From contig NZ_JAELUI010000023.1 of the NCBI RefSeq assembly GCF_016429285.1, positions 1 through 49,728 of the forward strand: 49,728 bases of DNA, in the 5' to 3' direction. Origin of the DNA: Ralstonia sp. ASV6. Lineage in GTDB: Bacteria; Pseudomonadota; Gammaproteobacteria; Burkholderiales; Burkholderiaceae. Below are positions 8,889 through 17,468 of the stretch, piece by piece. Each line of letters starts with the position of its first letter. The stretch's first letter is position 1. The position numbers and the translations under genes were made by a program. The notes under the pieces are model-generated. The model saw nothing but the letters and a program-made list of their open reading frames with translations. It was not told the DNA's origin and ran no database searches.

Positions 8889-9101
8889 TTAGTAGAGCTT
8901 CTTCGGCAGCATTTGCGAGCGCAGGCGTTTACGCGTACGCGACACAGCGGCAGCCTTCTTGCGCTTGCGCTCGGTCGTCGGCTTTTCGTAAGCGGTACGG
9001 GCGCGCAGTTCCTTGATCAGGCCAGTGCGCTCAATTTCACGGCGGAAGCGGCGCAGTGCAACTTCGACCGGCTCGTTTTCTTTCAGACGGATGGTGGTCA
9101 T
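8889..9101 (-). CDS. rpsU: 30S ribosomal protein S21
   Basis: A 70-residue, strongly basic protein matching S21: [21 protein letters not shown] at the start and a Lys/Arg-rich second half ([20 protein letters not shown]) ending PKKLY. S21 binds the small ribosomal subunit and promotes base pairing of the anti-Shine-Dalgarno end with mRNA. It stands alone here rather than with dnaG and rpoD, which is common in Burkholderiaceae because several rpsU copies or locations occur. A promoter candidate lies 42 bases upstream. Confidence 0.96.
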   Translation of the reverse strand: MTTIRLKENEPVEVALRRFRREIERTGLIKELRARTAYEKPTTERKRKKAAAVSRTRKRLRSQMLPKKLY

Positions 9102-9143
9102 CGGGTCCCTTGCTCAGTATTCGGGTGGACGGCGAAACAGCGG

Positions 9144-9149
9144 ATTATA
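9144..9149 (-). promoter_or_regulatory. Candidate -10 element of the rpsU promoter
   Basis: On the minus strand the bases read TATAAT inside GTATATAATCC, a perfect sigma-70 -10 box, 42 bases upstream of the rpsU ATG. The -35 region at 17-18 bases is poor, so activity may depend on the AT-rich -10 or on an activator. Confidence 0.55.
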
Positions 9150-9281
9150 TACCGCCCAGAGGGCGTGCAGTGTAGTTGAATTGGTTTACCGATGCAAGCA
9201 TCGGCTTTGCGTGCCCAATCAGGCACTTTTGCACCGTCCACCGTCGCGTGGAGACGACGGCAGACGGTGCGCGCTGAAGGG

Positions 9282-10820
9282 TCAGCGAGCCGGCGTCATG
9301 TCCGGTGCGACGGGTGCCACGCCCGGCGCAGCCGTCGGTTGCGCCTGCTTGGCAGCGGCAATGGTGCTGCTTTCCTGCAGGCCACCGCCCAGCGCCGTGT
9401 ACAGATCGATGGCGTTGGTCAGGCGGGCCAGGCGCGTCTGCACCAGAGTCTGATCGGCGCTGAACAGATCGCGTTGCGCATCCAGCACGTCGAGGAAGCT
9501 CGACACGCCGTTGCGATAGCGTTGGTCCGACAGCGTCAGACGCTCAGCCGTGGCATCGCGGAAGCGCTTCTGTGCAGCCACCTGCTCTTCCAGCGTGCCG
9601 CGCGCCACCAGGGCGTCAGACACTTCCTGGAACGCGGTCTGGATGGTCTTCTCGTAGGTGGCGACTGCGATCTTCTGGTTGGCCTTGGTGGAGTCCAATT
9701 GGAAGATGCGCGTGCCCCAGTCGAAGATCGGCAGCGTGAGATTCGGCACGAACGACCACAGCCCCGTCCCGCTCTTGAACAGGTCATGCAGTGCGCCGCT
9801 GGCCGTGCCCACGTTGGACGTCAGCCCGATGCTCGGGAAGAACGCCGCACGCGCAATGCCGATGTTGGCATTGGCGGCAATCAGCTTCTGCTCGGCCTGG
9901 CGGATGTCCGGGCGCTGCTCCAGCAGCTCCGACGGCAAGCCCGGCGGGATGTCGGCCACGATCTTTTCCGACGACACGGTGGTCGGCGGTGGCAGATCGG
10001 CCGGCAGCGGCGCACCCACCAGCAGTACCAGCGCATTGGTCGCCTGGGCGTACTGACGCGTCAACTGTGCAACGGCCACACGCGCCGATTCGACCAGCGT
10101 CTCGGTCTGGCGCAGGTCCAGCAACGACGAGGCACCCACGTCAAAGCGCTGCTTGGCGAGCTTGTAGTAGTCCTCGCGACCCTTCAGGGTCTGCTGGGCC
10201 AGCTCAAGCTGCTCGGCGTAGGCGCGCTCGTTCAGGTAAGCCTTGGCCACTTGCGAGATCAGGCTGATCTGCGCGGCACGCTGGCCCTCCGCGGTCGCCA
10301 GGTAGCTGGCGCGCGCGGAGCGCGTCACGTCGCCCACGCTGAACAGGTTGACCTGGTAATTGCTGATACCGACACCAAGCTGGTACTGCTTGGTGACGAT
10401 ATCCGACCCGGTCTGCGAGATCGACTGCGGCGTCAGGCTGCGCGTGTACGTTGCAGCCGCGTTGACCGGCGGCAGCAGCTCAGCAACTTGCAGACGGTAC
10501 TGCGCGCGCGCTGCCTCGATGTTGAGCACGGCGATGCGCAGGTCGCGGTTGTTTTCCAGCGACAGGCCGATCAGCTTCTGCAGGCGCGGATCGGGGAAGA
10601 ACTCGCGCCAGCCGAGATCGGTGGCGCGCGGGGCGTTTTCGCCCGGCTTCGCGCTATCAGCCGGCACGGCATAGCCGGCCGGTGCCTGCGGATACGTGCT
10701 CGTTACCGGAGCATCCGGGCGCTCATAGGTCGGCGCCAGCGAGCAGCCAGACAGCACGCCGGCAGCAAGCAGGAGCGCCGGCAATAGCGCAGGGGTTCGA
10801 AAGGTCATCGTTTTCTGCAT
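9282..10820 (-). CDS. Outer-membrane efflux lipoprotein (OprM/NodT family)
   Basis: The outer-membrane channel of a tripartite RND pump, 512 residues. It has a lipoprotein signal: a hydrophobic stretch ALLPALLLAAGV then the lipobox LSGC with acylated Cys near 26, followed by SLAPTYERPDAP, typical of the OprM/NodT group. The body shows the paired outer-membrane-factor repeats with long coiled-coil helices (YLATAEGQRAAQISLISQVA and the later RFRDATAERLTLSDQRYRNG). The C-terminal tail is Ala/Pro/Thr-rich. It is the last gene of the operon, two bases after the RND transporter gene, so it is expressed with it. Confidence 0.93.
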   Translation of the reverse strand: MQKTMTFRTPALLPALLLAAGVLSGCSLAPTYERPDAPVTSTYPQAPAGYAVPADSAKPGENAPRATDLGWREFFPDPRLQKLIGLSLENNRDLRIAVLNIEAARAQYRLQVAELLPPVNAAATYTRSLTPQSISQTGSDIVTKQYQLGVGISNYQVNLFSVGDVTRSARASYLATAEGQRAAQISLISQVAKAYLNERAYAEQLELAQQTLKGREDYYKLAKQRFDVGASSLLDLRQTETLVESARVAVAQLTRQYAQATNALVLLVGAPLPADLPPPTTVSSEKIVADIPPGLPSELLEQRPDIRQAEQKLIAANANIGIARAAFFPSIGLTSNVGTASGALHDLFKSGTGLWSFVPNLTLPIFDWGTRIFQLDSTKANQKIAVATYEKTIQTAFQEVSDALVARGTLEEQVAAQKRFRDATAERLTLSDQRYRNGVSSFLDVLDAQRDLFSADQTLVQTRLARLTNAIDLYTALGGGLQESSTIAAAKQAQPTAAPGVAPVAPDMTPAR

Positions 10821-10822
10821 AT

Positions 10823-13800
10823 TCAGATTTCCTCGTCCAACGGACGGTGCGCGGCATCCAGGCGGCGTTGACGCTCGCTGCCCTTGAAGATGCGACGGAC
10901 CACCACGAAGAACACGGGCACCAGCACCACAGCCAGCACCGTCGCGGTAATCATCCCGCCCATCACGCCGGTACCGATGGCGCGCTGGCTGGCGGAGCTT
11001 GCACCGGTGGCAATTGCCAGCGGCAGCACGCCCAGGATGAAGGCGAACGACGTCATGATGATCGGGCGGAACCGCAGATGCACGGCCTCCAGCGTGGCTT
11101 CGATCAGGCCCTTGCCTTGCGCCTGCAAGTCCTTCGCAAACTCGATAATCAGAATGGCGTTCTTAGCGGATAGACCCACCACCGCAATCAGGCCGACCTT
11201 GAAGTACACGTCGTCAGGCATGGCGCGCAGCGTCACGCCCAGCAGTGCGCCGAGCACGCCCAGCGGCACCACCAGAATCACCGCCGCCGGGATCGACCAG
11301 CTTTCGTACAGCGCAGCCAGCACCAGGAACACCGCCAGCAGCGACAGCGCATACAGCGCAGGCGCCTGCGAGCCGGAGGTCTTTTCCTGCAGCGACTGGC
11401 CCGTCCACTCGTAACCGATACCGGCCGGCAGCTTGCTCGCGAGGCGCTCCATTTCAGCCATGGCCTCACCCGTACTCGCGCCAGGCACAGCATCACCCGA
11501 CAGGCGGATCGACGGATAGCCGTTGTAGCGCACGAGCTGCACCGGACCGACGATCCAGTGGCCCTTCGCGAACGTCGACATCGGCACCATGTTGCCCTGC
11601 CCGTTGCGCACGTACAGGTTCATGATGTCTTCGGGCTGCATGCGGTTGATCTTGTCCGCTTGCACGATCACGCGTTGCTGACGACCGTAGTTCGGGAAAT
11701 CGTTGGCGTACGCCGAACCCAGCGCCGTCGACAGCGTGGCGTTGATGTCAGTGAACGACACACCCAGCGCGTTGGCCTTCTCGCGGTCGATATCCACCTG
11801 GTACTGCGGCGAATCTTCCAGACCTTCAGGACGGACGCCCTTGAGGATCTTGCTCTTCGCAGCCATGCCCAGGAGCTGGTTACGTGCAGCCATCAGCGCA
11901 TCGTGGCCCAGGCCAGCACGGTCCTGCAGACGGAACGTGAAGCCCGTTGCATTACCCAGTTCCGGGATCGGCGGCGGGTTCAGCGGGAACACGATCGCAT
12001 CGCGAATGCCACCGAACAGCGCACCAAAGGCACGGCCGGCCACGGCGTCAGCGGATTGATCCGGGCCGCGCTCCTTCCAGTCCTTGAGCGTGGTGAACAC
12101 CAGACCAGCGTTCGGGCCGTTACCCGAGAAGCTGAAGCCCTGCACAGCCACCATGTTCTCGACGGCCTTTTCGTGCTTGTAGTAGTTCTCGACCTGCTTG
12201 ATCACTTCCAGCGTGCGGTTGGCCGATGCGGCCGGCGGCAGCTGGATGTTGGTCACGATATAGCCCTGATCTTCGGTCGGCAGGAACGAAGACGGCAGGC
12301 GCAGGAACAGGAACACCACCGCAGCGATCAGCACACCGTAGATCACCATGTAGCGGAAGGTCTTCTTCAGCATGCGCTCCACGAAGCTCTGATAGCCATT
12401 CGTGGTGCTCGTGAACATGCGGTTGAACCAGCCGAAGAAGCCCTTCTTCTCGTGGTGCGAGCCTTTCTCGATCGGCTTGAGCAGCGTCGCGCACAGTGCG
12501 GGCGTGAGCGTCAGCGCCATGAGTGCAGAGAAGAAGATCGACGACACCATCGACAGCGAGAACTGGCGGTAGATCGCACCCACCGAACCCGAGAAGAACG
12601 CCATCGGGATGAACACGGCCATCAGCACCAGCGTAATGCCGATGATGGCGCCCGTGATCTGACCCATGGCCTTGCGGGTGGCTTCTCGCGGGGGCAGGCC
12701 TTCTTCGGCCATGATGCGCTCGACGTTTTCCACCACCACGATGGCATCGTCAACGAGAATACCGATCGCCAGCACCAGGCCGAACATGGTTAGCACGTTG
12801 ATCGAGAAACCCATCGCGTTCATGGTGGCGAATGCGCCCAGCAGCGAGATCGGCACCACGATCGACGGCACCAGCGTGTAGCGGATGTTCTGCAGGAACA
12901 GCAGCATCACCAGGAACACCAGCACCATGGCCTCGAGCAGCGTCTTGACCACTTCCTCGATCGAGATCTTGACGAACTTGGAGGTGTCGTACGGCACCTT
13001 GTATTCCACGCCCGCCGGGAAGTACTTCGACAACTCTTCCAGCTTGGCCTTCACGGCCGTGGCGGTGCCCAGCGCATTACCCGTGGGCGAGAGCTGCACG
13101 CCAATGGCCGAAATCGGCTGACCGTTGATCCGCGCAGACGTCGAGTAGGTCTGGCCACCCAACTCCAGGCGCGCCACATCCTTCACTCGCACCAGCGAGC
13201 CGTCCGGCTTGGCCACCAGCACGATGTTGCCGAACTGCTCGGTGGTCGTGAGCTGGCCTTCCACCACGACGGTCGCCGCAATCGGCTGATCAGAAGTGGA
13301 GGGCAGGTCGCCCAGCGTACCGGCCGACACCAATGCGTTCTGGTTGCGGATCGCGTTGTAGACGTCGGTCGGGGTCAGCTTGTAGCCGACCAGCTTGGCC
13401 GGGTCGATCCAGACGCGCATGGCGCGTTCCGTACCGAACAGGATGGCCTGACCGACACCCGGCACGCGCTTGATTTCGTTGAGCACGTTACGCGAGATGT
13501 AGTCACCCAGCGCCACCGGATCCATCTTGCCGTCGGTCGATGCCAGCGTGGCGAACAGCAGGAAGTTGGCGCGGGCCTTGTCGACCTGCACGCCCTGCTG
13601 CGTCACCTGCGCGGGCAAACGCGCTTCCACGCGCTTCAGGCGGTTCTGCACGTCCACCTGCGCCAGCGCGGGGTCCGTACCGGCCTTGAACGTCACCGTG
13701 ATCTGCGCCTGGCCGTTACCGCCCTGGCTGACCGACTCCATATAGAGCAGGCCATCCGCGCCGTTCATTTCCTGCTCGATGATGCTGGTGACAGATTCGT

Positions 13801-13972
13801 CCAGCGTCTTCGCGTTCGCACCCGGGTACGTTGCCGTGATGATGATCGATGGCGGCGCAATGGTCGGGTACTGCGAAATCGGCAACTGGGTGATCGAGAT
13901 CGCCCCGCCGATGATGATGAACAGCGCGAGCACCCAGGCAAAGACTGGGCGATCGATAAAAAACTTTGCCAT
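10823..13972 (-). CDS. RND multidrug efflux transporter (HAE-1, AcrB/MexB-like)
   Basis: Inner-membrane proton-driven pump of 1049 residues, the usual AcrB length. It starts MAKFFIDRPVFAWVLAL, the hallmark of hydrophobe/amphiphile exporters. The proton-relay aspartates are present in GILVDDAIVVVENVERI (about 404-420), equivalent to Asp407/Asp408 of AcrB, and the second relay Lys lies in GLSAKNAILIIEFAKD (about 936-951). Two periplasmic loops flank the expected twelve membrane segments. It lies between the adaptor and the outer-membrane channel genes with gaps of 15 and 2 bases. Substrates are probably several hydrophobic drugs, but that is inferred from the family. Confidence 0.97.
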   Translation of the reverse strand: MAKFFIDRPVFAWVLALFIIIGGAISITQLPISQYPTIAPPSIIITATYPGANAKTLDESVTSIIEQEMNGADGLLYMESVSQGGNGQAQITVTFKAGTDPALAQVDVQNRLKRVEARLPAQVTQQGVQVDKARANFLLFATLASTDGKMDPVALGDYISRNVLNEIKRVPGVGQAILFGTERAMRVWIDPAKLVGYKLTPTDVYNAIRNQNALVSAGTLGDLPSTSDQPIAATVVVEGQLTTTEQFGNIVLVAKPDGSLVRVKDVARLELGGQTYSTSARINGQPISAIGVQLSPTGNALGTATAVKAKLEELSKYFPAGVEYKVPYDTSKFVKISIEEVVKTLLEAMVLVFLVMLLFLQNIRYTLVPSIVVPISLLGAFATMNAMGFSINVLTMFGLVLAIGILVDDAIVVVENVERIMAEEGLPPREATRKAMGQITGAIIGITLVLMAVFIPMAFFSGSVGAIYRQFSLSMVSSIFFSALMALTLTPALCATLLKPIEKGSHHEKKGFFGWFNRMFTSTTNGYQSFVERMLKKTFRYMVIYGVLIAAVVFLFLRLPSSFLPTEDQGYIVTNIQLPPAASANRTLEVIKQVENYYKHEKAVENMVAVQGFSFSGNGPNAGLVFTTLKDWKERGPDQSADAVAGRAFGALFGGIRDAIVFPLNPPPIPELGNATGFTFRLQDRAGLGHDALMAARNQLLGMAAKSKILKGVRPEGLEDSPQYQVDIDREKANALGVSFTDINATLSTALGSAYANDFPNYGRQQRVIVQADKINRMQPEDIMNLYVRNGQGNMVPMSTFAKGHWIVGPVQLVRYNGYPSIRLSGDAVPGASTGEAMAEMERLASKLPAGIGYEWTGQSLQEKTSGSQAPALYALSLLAVFLVLAALYESWSIPAAVILVVPLGVLGALLGVTLRAMPDDVYFKVGLIAVVGLSAKNAILIIEFAKDLQAQGKGLIEATLEAVHLRFRPIIMTSFAFILGVLPLAIATGASSASQRAIGTGVMGGMITATVLAVVLVPVFFVVVRRIFKGSERQRRLDAAHRPLDEEI

Positions 13973-13987
13973 GCGATGGCTCCTTGT

Positions 13988-15241
13988 TTACTGCTTGGCT
14001 GCCGGCGTGCTGGCAGCGGGAGTGCTTGCGGCAGGGGCGCTGGCCGCAGGTGCTGCGCCTGCCGGAGCACCCTGACCCGGCTTCTGACCTGCCGGCGTGG
14101 GCTGCCACGGCACCGCCTTGACCGGCGCACCCGGGTGGACCTTCTGCAGGCCATCGACGATCACCTTGTCGCCAGCCTTCAGACCGCTGGAGACAATCCA
14201 CTCCGTACCGGTCGAGCGATCGGCCTGGACCTGGCGTACGGCAGCCATGCCCTTCTCGTCGACGACCATCACGGAGGCGCCGTCCGGGCTGCGCGTCACG
14301 GCCTGTTGCGGCACCGTGATGGCTTGCTCGTCCACCGCCTGCTCCAGGCGCGCGCGCACGTACATGCCCGGCAGCAGCGTACGGTCGGCGTTCGGCACGA
14401 TGGCGCGCAGCGTGATGGTGCCCGTGGCCGGGTCCACCGTCAGGTCGGAGAAGTACAGCTTGCCCGGCTGTGCGTAGGCGCGGCCGTCTTCCGTCACCAG
14501 CGTGACCTTGGCAGCGTTGTCGCCCGACTTGACCAGCTTGCCGGCCTTGAGCGCTTCCTGCAGGCGCAGCACTTCGGTGCTCGACTGCGTGAAGGTCAGG
14601 TAGATCGGGTCGATCTGCTGCACCGTGGTCAGCAGCGTTGCCTCACCCTGGCCAACCAGCGCGCCTTCGGTGATCTGCGCCAGACCGGCACGGCCGGCGA
14701 TCGGCGAAGTGACACTGGCGTAACCGAGGTTCAGCTTGGCGGTTTCCACGGCAGCGCGCGCAGCGGCAACGTCAGCGGTGGCCTGCTTGGCAGCAGCCGT
14801 TGCATCGTCATAGTCCTGCTTGCTGATAGCGTTGGTGGCAACCAGCGGCTTGTAGCGCTCGGCCTTGAGCTGCGCCTGCGTTTGCGTGGCTTCGGAGCGC
14901 GCCAGTTGCGCTTTCGCGCTGTCGAGCGAGGCCTGGTACTGCGCCGGGTCGATCTGGAACAGCTGCTGGCCAGCCTTTACGTCACTGCCTTCAGCGTATG
15001 AACGCTTGAGCACAATGCCAGCGACCCGTGCGCGCACCTGGGCCACACGCGTGGCTTCCAGACGGCCCGGCAACTCGCTGGTCAGACCAACGGTATGCGG
15101 CTGCACGGTCACAATGCCGACTTCGGTCGGAGGCATGCCGGCGCCGCCCGGCCCTTGTGCCTGCTTGTTGCCGCAAGCTGCAAGCGCCACCACCATGAAT
15201 GCGGCGGCAGCGAGTTGGTGATAACGGCGGGTGTTCGTCAT
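13988..15241 (-). CDS. RND efflux periplasmic adaptor (AcrA/MexA-like lipoprotein)
   Basis: Membrane fusion protein of 417 residues that links the RND pump to the outer-membrane channel. The N-terminus is a lipoprotein signal (AAAAFMVVALAAC, acylated Cys near 24). The adaptor signatures follow: GIVTVQPHTVGLTSELPGRL, a lipoyl half-motif VRARVAGIVLKRSYAEGSDV, a coiled-coil hairpin from about 100 to 170, and PIAGRAGLAQITEGALV. The C-terminus is a low-complexity Ala/Pro/Gly tail (about 380-417). I chose the ATG at 15241, preceded by GGGG at reasonable spacing; one at 15253 is also possible. It heads the pump operon, divergent from the TetR regulator. Confidence 0.94.
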   Translation of the reverse strand: MTNTRRYHQLAAAAFMVVALAACGNKQAQGPGGAGMPPTEVGIVTVQPHTVGLTSELPGRLEATRVAQVRARVAGIVLKRSYAEGSDVKAGQQLFQIDPAQYQASLDSAKAQLARSEATQTQAQLKAERYKPLVATNAISKQDYDDATAAAKQATADVAAARAAVETAKLNLGYASVTSPIAGRAGLAQITEGALVGQGEATLLTTVQQIDPIYLTFTQSSTEVLRLQEALKAGKLVKSGDNAAKVTLVTEDGRAYAQPGKLYFSDLTVDPATGTITLRAIVPNADRTLLPGMYVRARLEQAVDEQAITVPQQAVTRSPDGASVMVVDEKGMAAVRQVQADRSTGTEWIVSSGLKAGDKVIVDGLQKVHPGAPVKAVPWQPTPAGQKPGQGAPAGAAPAASAPAASTPAASTPAAKQ

Positions 15242-15543
15242 AGATGACCCCATGTGGCGATAAGCGGAATGCCGGGCGCCGCGCCGCCACGCAAACGAAT
15301 GCGTGTGCTGCGCCGGCAAACCGTCAGCGAAACCAAAAAATACAATTGAAACGCACGATCCTAGCCGTATCCGATGGCATGCGATACGGCGTTTGCGACG
15401 AAGTCGCAACAAAACGGACTCAACGACGCGAGAACGAGCGCGATTTGCTGCAGTGCTTCACCTAGTCACAAGACGCCCGGGCTGTGGAATTGACCAAGCC
15501 GATGTGGCGCATGTTGCAATGTGCAAGAGGCGAAGTGCGCGCT

Positions 15544-15572
15544 ATTATAGATACGTTCACGCATGTATGTAA
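15544..15572 (-). promoter_or_regulatory. Sigma-70 promoter of the efflux operon
   Basis: On the minus strand there is a TTACAT -35 box (15567-15572), exactly 17 bases of spacer and a perfect TATAAT -10 box (15544-15549). Transcription would begin near 15537, giving a leader of about 295 bases before the adaptor ATG. The AcrR-like operator at 15548-15571 fills the spacer, so a bound repressor would block RNA polymerase. Confidence 0.8.
15548..15571. promoter_or_regulatory. AcrR-like operator for the TetR repressor of the efflux pump
   Basis: Read on the minus strand the 24 bases consist of TACATACATGCG followed by TGAACGTATCTA. By my recall of the E. coli acrR operator (half-sites TACATACATT and AATGTATGTA around TGTG), 20 of 24 positions agree. 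It lies between the -35 and -10 boxes of the pump promoter and between the pump operon and the divergent TetR gene, which is where an AcrR/TtgR-type repressor would act. Confidence 0.75.
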
Positions 15573-15595
15573 GCAGGACCCATCGGCAAAGCAGG

Positions 15596-15633
15596 GCCAT
15601 TGTTGCAACTTTTGCTGACTTCGTTGCAATGGC
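15596..15633. repeat. Imperfect inverted repeat in the efflux regulatory region
   Basis: The arms GCCATTGTTGCAAC (15596-15609) and GTTGCAATGGC (15623-15633) are reverse complements except for a three-base insertion in the first. It lies upstream of the pump promoter and ahead of the TetR gene and could be a second regulator site or a hairpin in the TetR transcript. Confidence 0.45.
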
Positions 15634-15802
15634 GGAACCGCGCGGGATCGGGGCAGAATGCGGCCCATCAAGGCCCGCAGCGCCTGCAATGCAGGCCGTA
15701 GCATTGCGCAATATGAAATAATGCGTTGCCAAAGATTGTGCGACGCACAAAAGCGAATCAAAAGAACGCCGTCAGGGTGAGCCGGCGTTCCTCTGGAAGA
15801 TC

Positions 15803-16465
15803 ATGGTCAGACGAACCAAGGAAGAAGCACTGGAAACACGCAACCGCATCCTGGATGCGGCAGAAGACGTGTTTTATGCACGTGGCGTAGCGCGCACGTC
15901 GCTATCGGACATCGCGCAGGCCGCAGGCGTGACGCGCGGCGCCATCTACTGGCATTTTCGCAACAAGGCTGACGTGTTCGCCGCCATGTGCGAGCGCGTG
16001 AAGCTGCCAATGGAAACCATGTGCACCCCGCTCGGGGTGGAGGCTGACGACCCGCTGGGGGAACTGCGCACGGTGGGTAACTTCCTGTTGCGCCAACTGG
16101 TGGAAGACGCGCACTGGCGCAAGGTCTTCGAGATCATGTTCAACAAGTGCGAGTTCGTGGAAGACACGAGCCCCATCCTCAAGCGTCAACAGGAATCGTT
16201 TGAGGAAGGCATGACGCACCTGACCAGCATCATCGAACAGGCAACGCGGCGCGGGCAATTACCGGCTGACCTGGATATCCCCCTGGCGGTGTCGCATTTC
16301 CATGCCACGTTCAACGGCATCATGGGCGACTTCCTTTTCTATCCGGATGCGTCCTCCCTCGCCAGCAAGCGTGAGCGCCTCATGGACGCCTGCATCGACA
16401 CCCTCAAATACGCCCCTTCGCTGCGCCTGGCCCAGCCGGCAGCACTCGCCAAGGACTCCGTATGA
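15803..16465 (+). CDS. TetR family repressor of the RND pump (AcrR/TtgR-like)
   Basis: A 220-residue TetR-family regulator. The N-terminus MVRRTKEEALETRNRILDAA and the helix-turn-helix TSLSDIAQAAGVTRGAIYWH followed by FRNKADVF (about 32-58) are characteristic of the AcrR/TtgR/MexR-like group that controls multidrug pumps. The C-terminal region is the all-helical ligand domain, in which drugs usually bind and release the protein from DNA. It is divergent from the pump operon across a 561-base spacer that holds a matching operator. Its stop overlaps the patatin-like gene by four bases. The ligand cannot be predicted. Confidence 0.92.
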   Translation: MVRRTKEEALETRNRILDAAEDVFYARGVARTSLSDIAQAAGVTRGAIYWHFRNKADVFAAMCERVKLPMETMCTPLGVEADDPLGELRTVGNFLLRQLVEDAHWRKVFEIMFNKCEFVEDTSPILKRQQESFEEGMTHLTSIIEQATRRGQLPADLDIPLAVSHFHATFNGIMGDFLFYPDASSLASKRERLMDACIDTLKYAPSLRLAQPAALAKDSV

Positions 16466-17355
16466 GCACGCCCACCTTCGATCAGATGGTGTTTGCCGGC
16501 GGCGGCAACCGCTGCTGGTGGCAGGCTGGCTGGTGGGATGTCGTGCAGCCCGAACTGAGCCTGGCGCCGCGTGTGATCACCGGCATCTCGGCCGGCGCAT
16601 CGACGGCCTGCATGCTGCACGCGTGGAACTCCGCCGAGCTGATGGACTACTACGGCGAGACCCTGCGCCACAACAAGCGCAACGCCCACTGGGGCAACCT
16701 GCTGCGCGGCGAGCGCGTGTTCCCGCACTACGGCATGTACCGCACGGCGCTGCTGACGGTGTTTGGCGAGGGCCGTTTCGCGCGGCTGGCGCAGGCGCCC
16801 GAAATCCGCATCGGTGTGGCGCACATCCCGCGCTGGATGGGCGCGCGCACGGCCGTGGCAGCGGGGCTGATTGCGTACAACATCGAAAAGCACGTCCGCA
16901 AGACGCTGCACCCGACGCTGGGCCGGCGCCTGGGCTTCACGCCCGAATTCGTGCGCGCGCAGGATTGCGCCTCGCCTGAGGAGCTGGCCGACCTGCTGCT
17001 GCAGTCGGCTTCGACCCCGCCGTTCACGCCGGTACTGCGGCGTGGGGGACGGCCAGTGCTCGACGGCGGCATGGTCGACAACGTACCGGTGCACGCGCTG
17101 GACCCGACCCCGGGCGATGCGCTGGTGCTGGTGACGCGCCTGTACCCGCGCCCGACGTTCTTCCGCATGGATGTGCCGGTGGCCGGCGGCGTGCAGCGCC
17201 GCTTTTACGTGCAGCCTTCGCGCAAGGTGCCGATCTCAAGCTGGGACTACACCCGCCCGGGTGCCATGCGCGACGCCTATGCGCTCGGCCGTCATGACGG
17301 CGAAACCTTCCTGCGCGAACTTCCACGCGGGTTCGCCGAACCGGTGGCTGCGTAG
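16462..17355 (+). CDS. Patatin-like phospholipase
   Basis: A 297-residue patatin-fold lipid acyl hydrolase. The oxyanion-hole glycine loop FAGGGNRCWW is near residues 11-20, the nucleophile elbow GISAGAS (Gly-x-Ser-x-Gly) near 40, and the catalytic Asp in VLDGGMVDNVPVHAL near 200. Together these give the Ser-Asp dyad, so the enzyme should be active. There is no signal peptide, so it acts in the cytoplasm or at the inner face of the membrane. It starts within the TetR stop (ATGA) and is thus translationally coupled to the pump regulator, an arrangement that may tie lipid turnover to drug or solvent stress. Substrate unknown. Confidence 0.88.
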   Translation: MSTPTFDQMVFAGGGNRCWWQAGWWDVVQPELSLAPRVITGISAGASTACMLHAWNSAELMDYYGETLRHNKRNAHWGNLLRGERVFPHYGMYRTALLTVFGEGRFARLAQAPEIRIGVAHIPRWMGARTAVAAGLIAYNIEKHVRKTLHPTLGRRLGFTPEFVRAQDCASPEELADLLLQSASTPPFTPVLRRGGRPVLDGGMVDNVPVHALDPTPGDALVLVTRLYPRPTFFRMDVPVAGGVQRRFYVQPSRKVPISSWDYTRPGAMRDAYALGRHDGETFLRELPRGFAEPVAA

Positions 17356-17468
17356 CCATCGCAATCAGGCAAGCGGCGGGCGCGCCGTTTGCTGCACACG
17401 GTGCGCCCGCCGGCGTGCCGCCATGGCCGTCCGGCCGATGCCACCTTGATGGACAGACGGACACCGCC

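Noticed and set aside
8262..9179. A 305-codon plus-strand frame across the gene-poor gap and rpsU
   Set aside because: It runs antisense through rpsU and a small membrane gene and has no family features. It does not explain the gap.
9192..10787. A 531-codon plus-strand frame opposite the efflux channel gene
   Set aside because: No domain is visible, composition is Arg/Gln/Leu-rich, and it is antisense to a clear OprM-like protein. Similar long shadows lie opposite the other pump genes.
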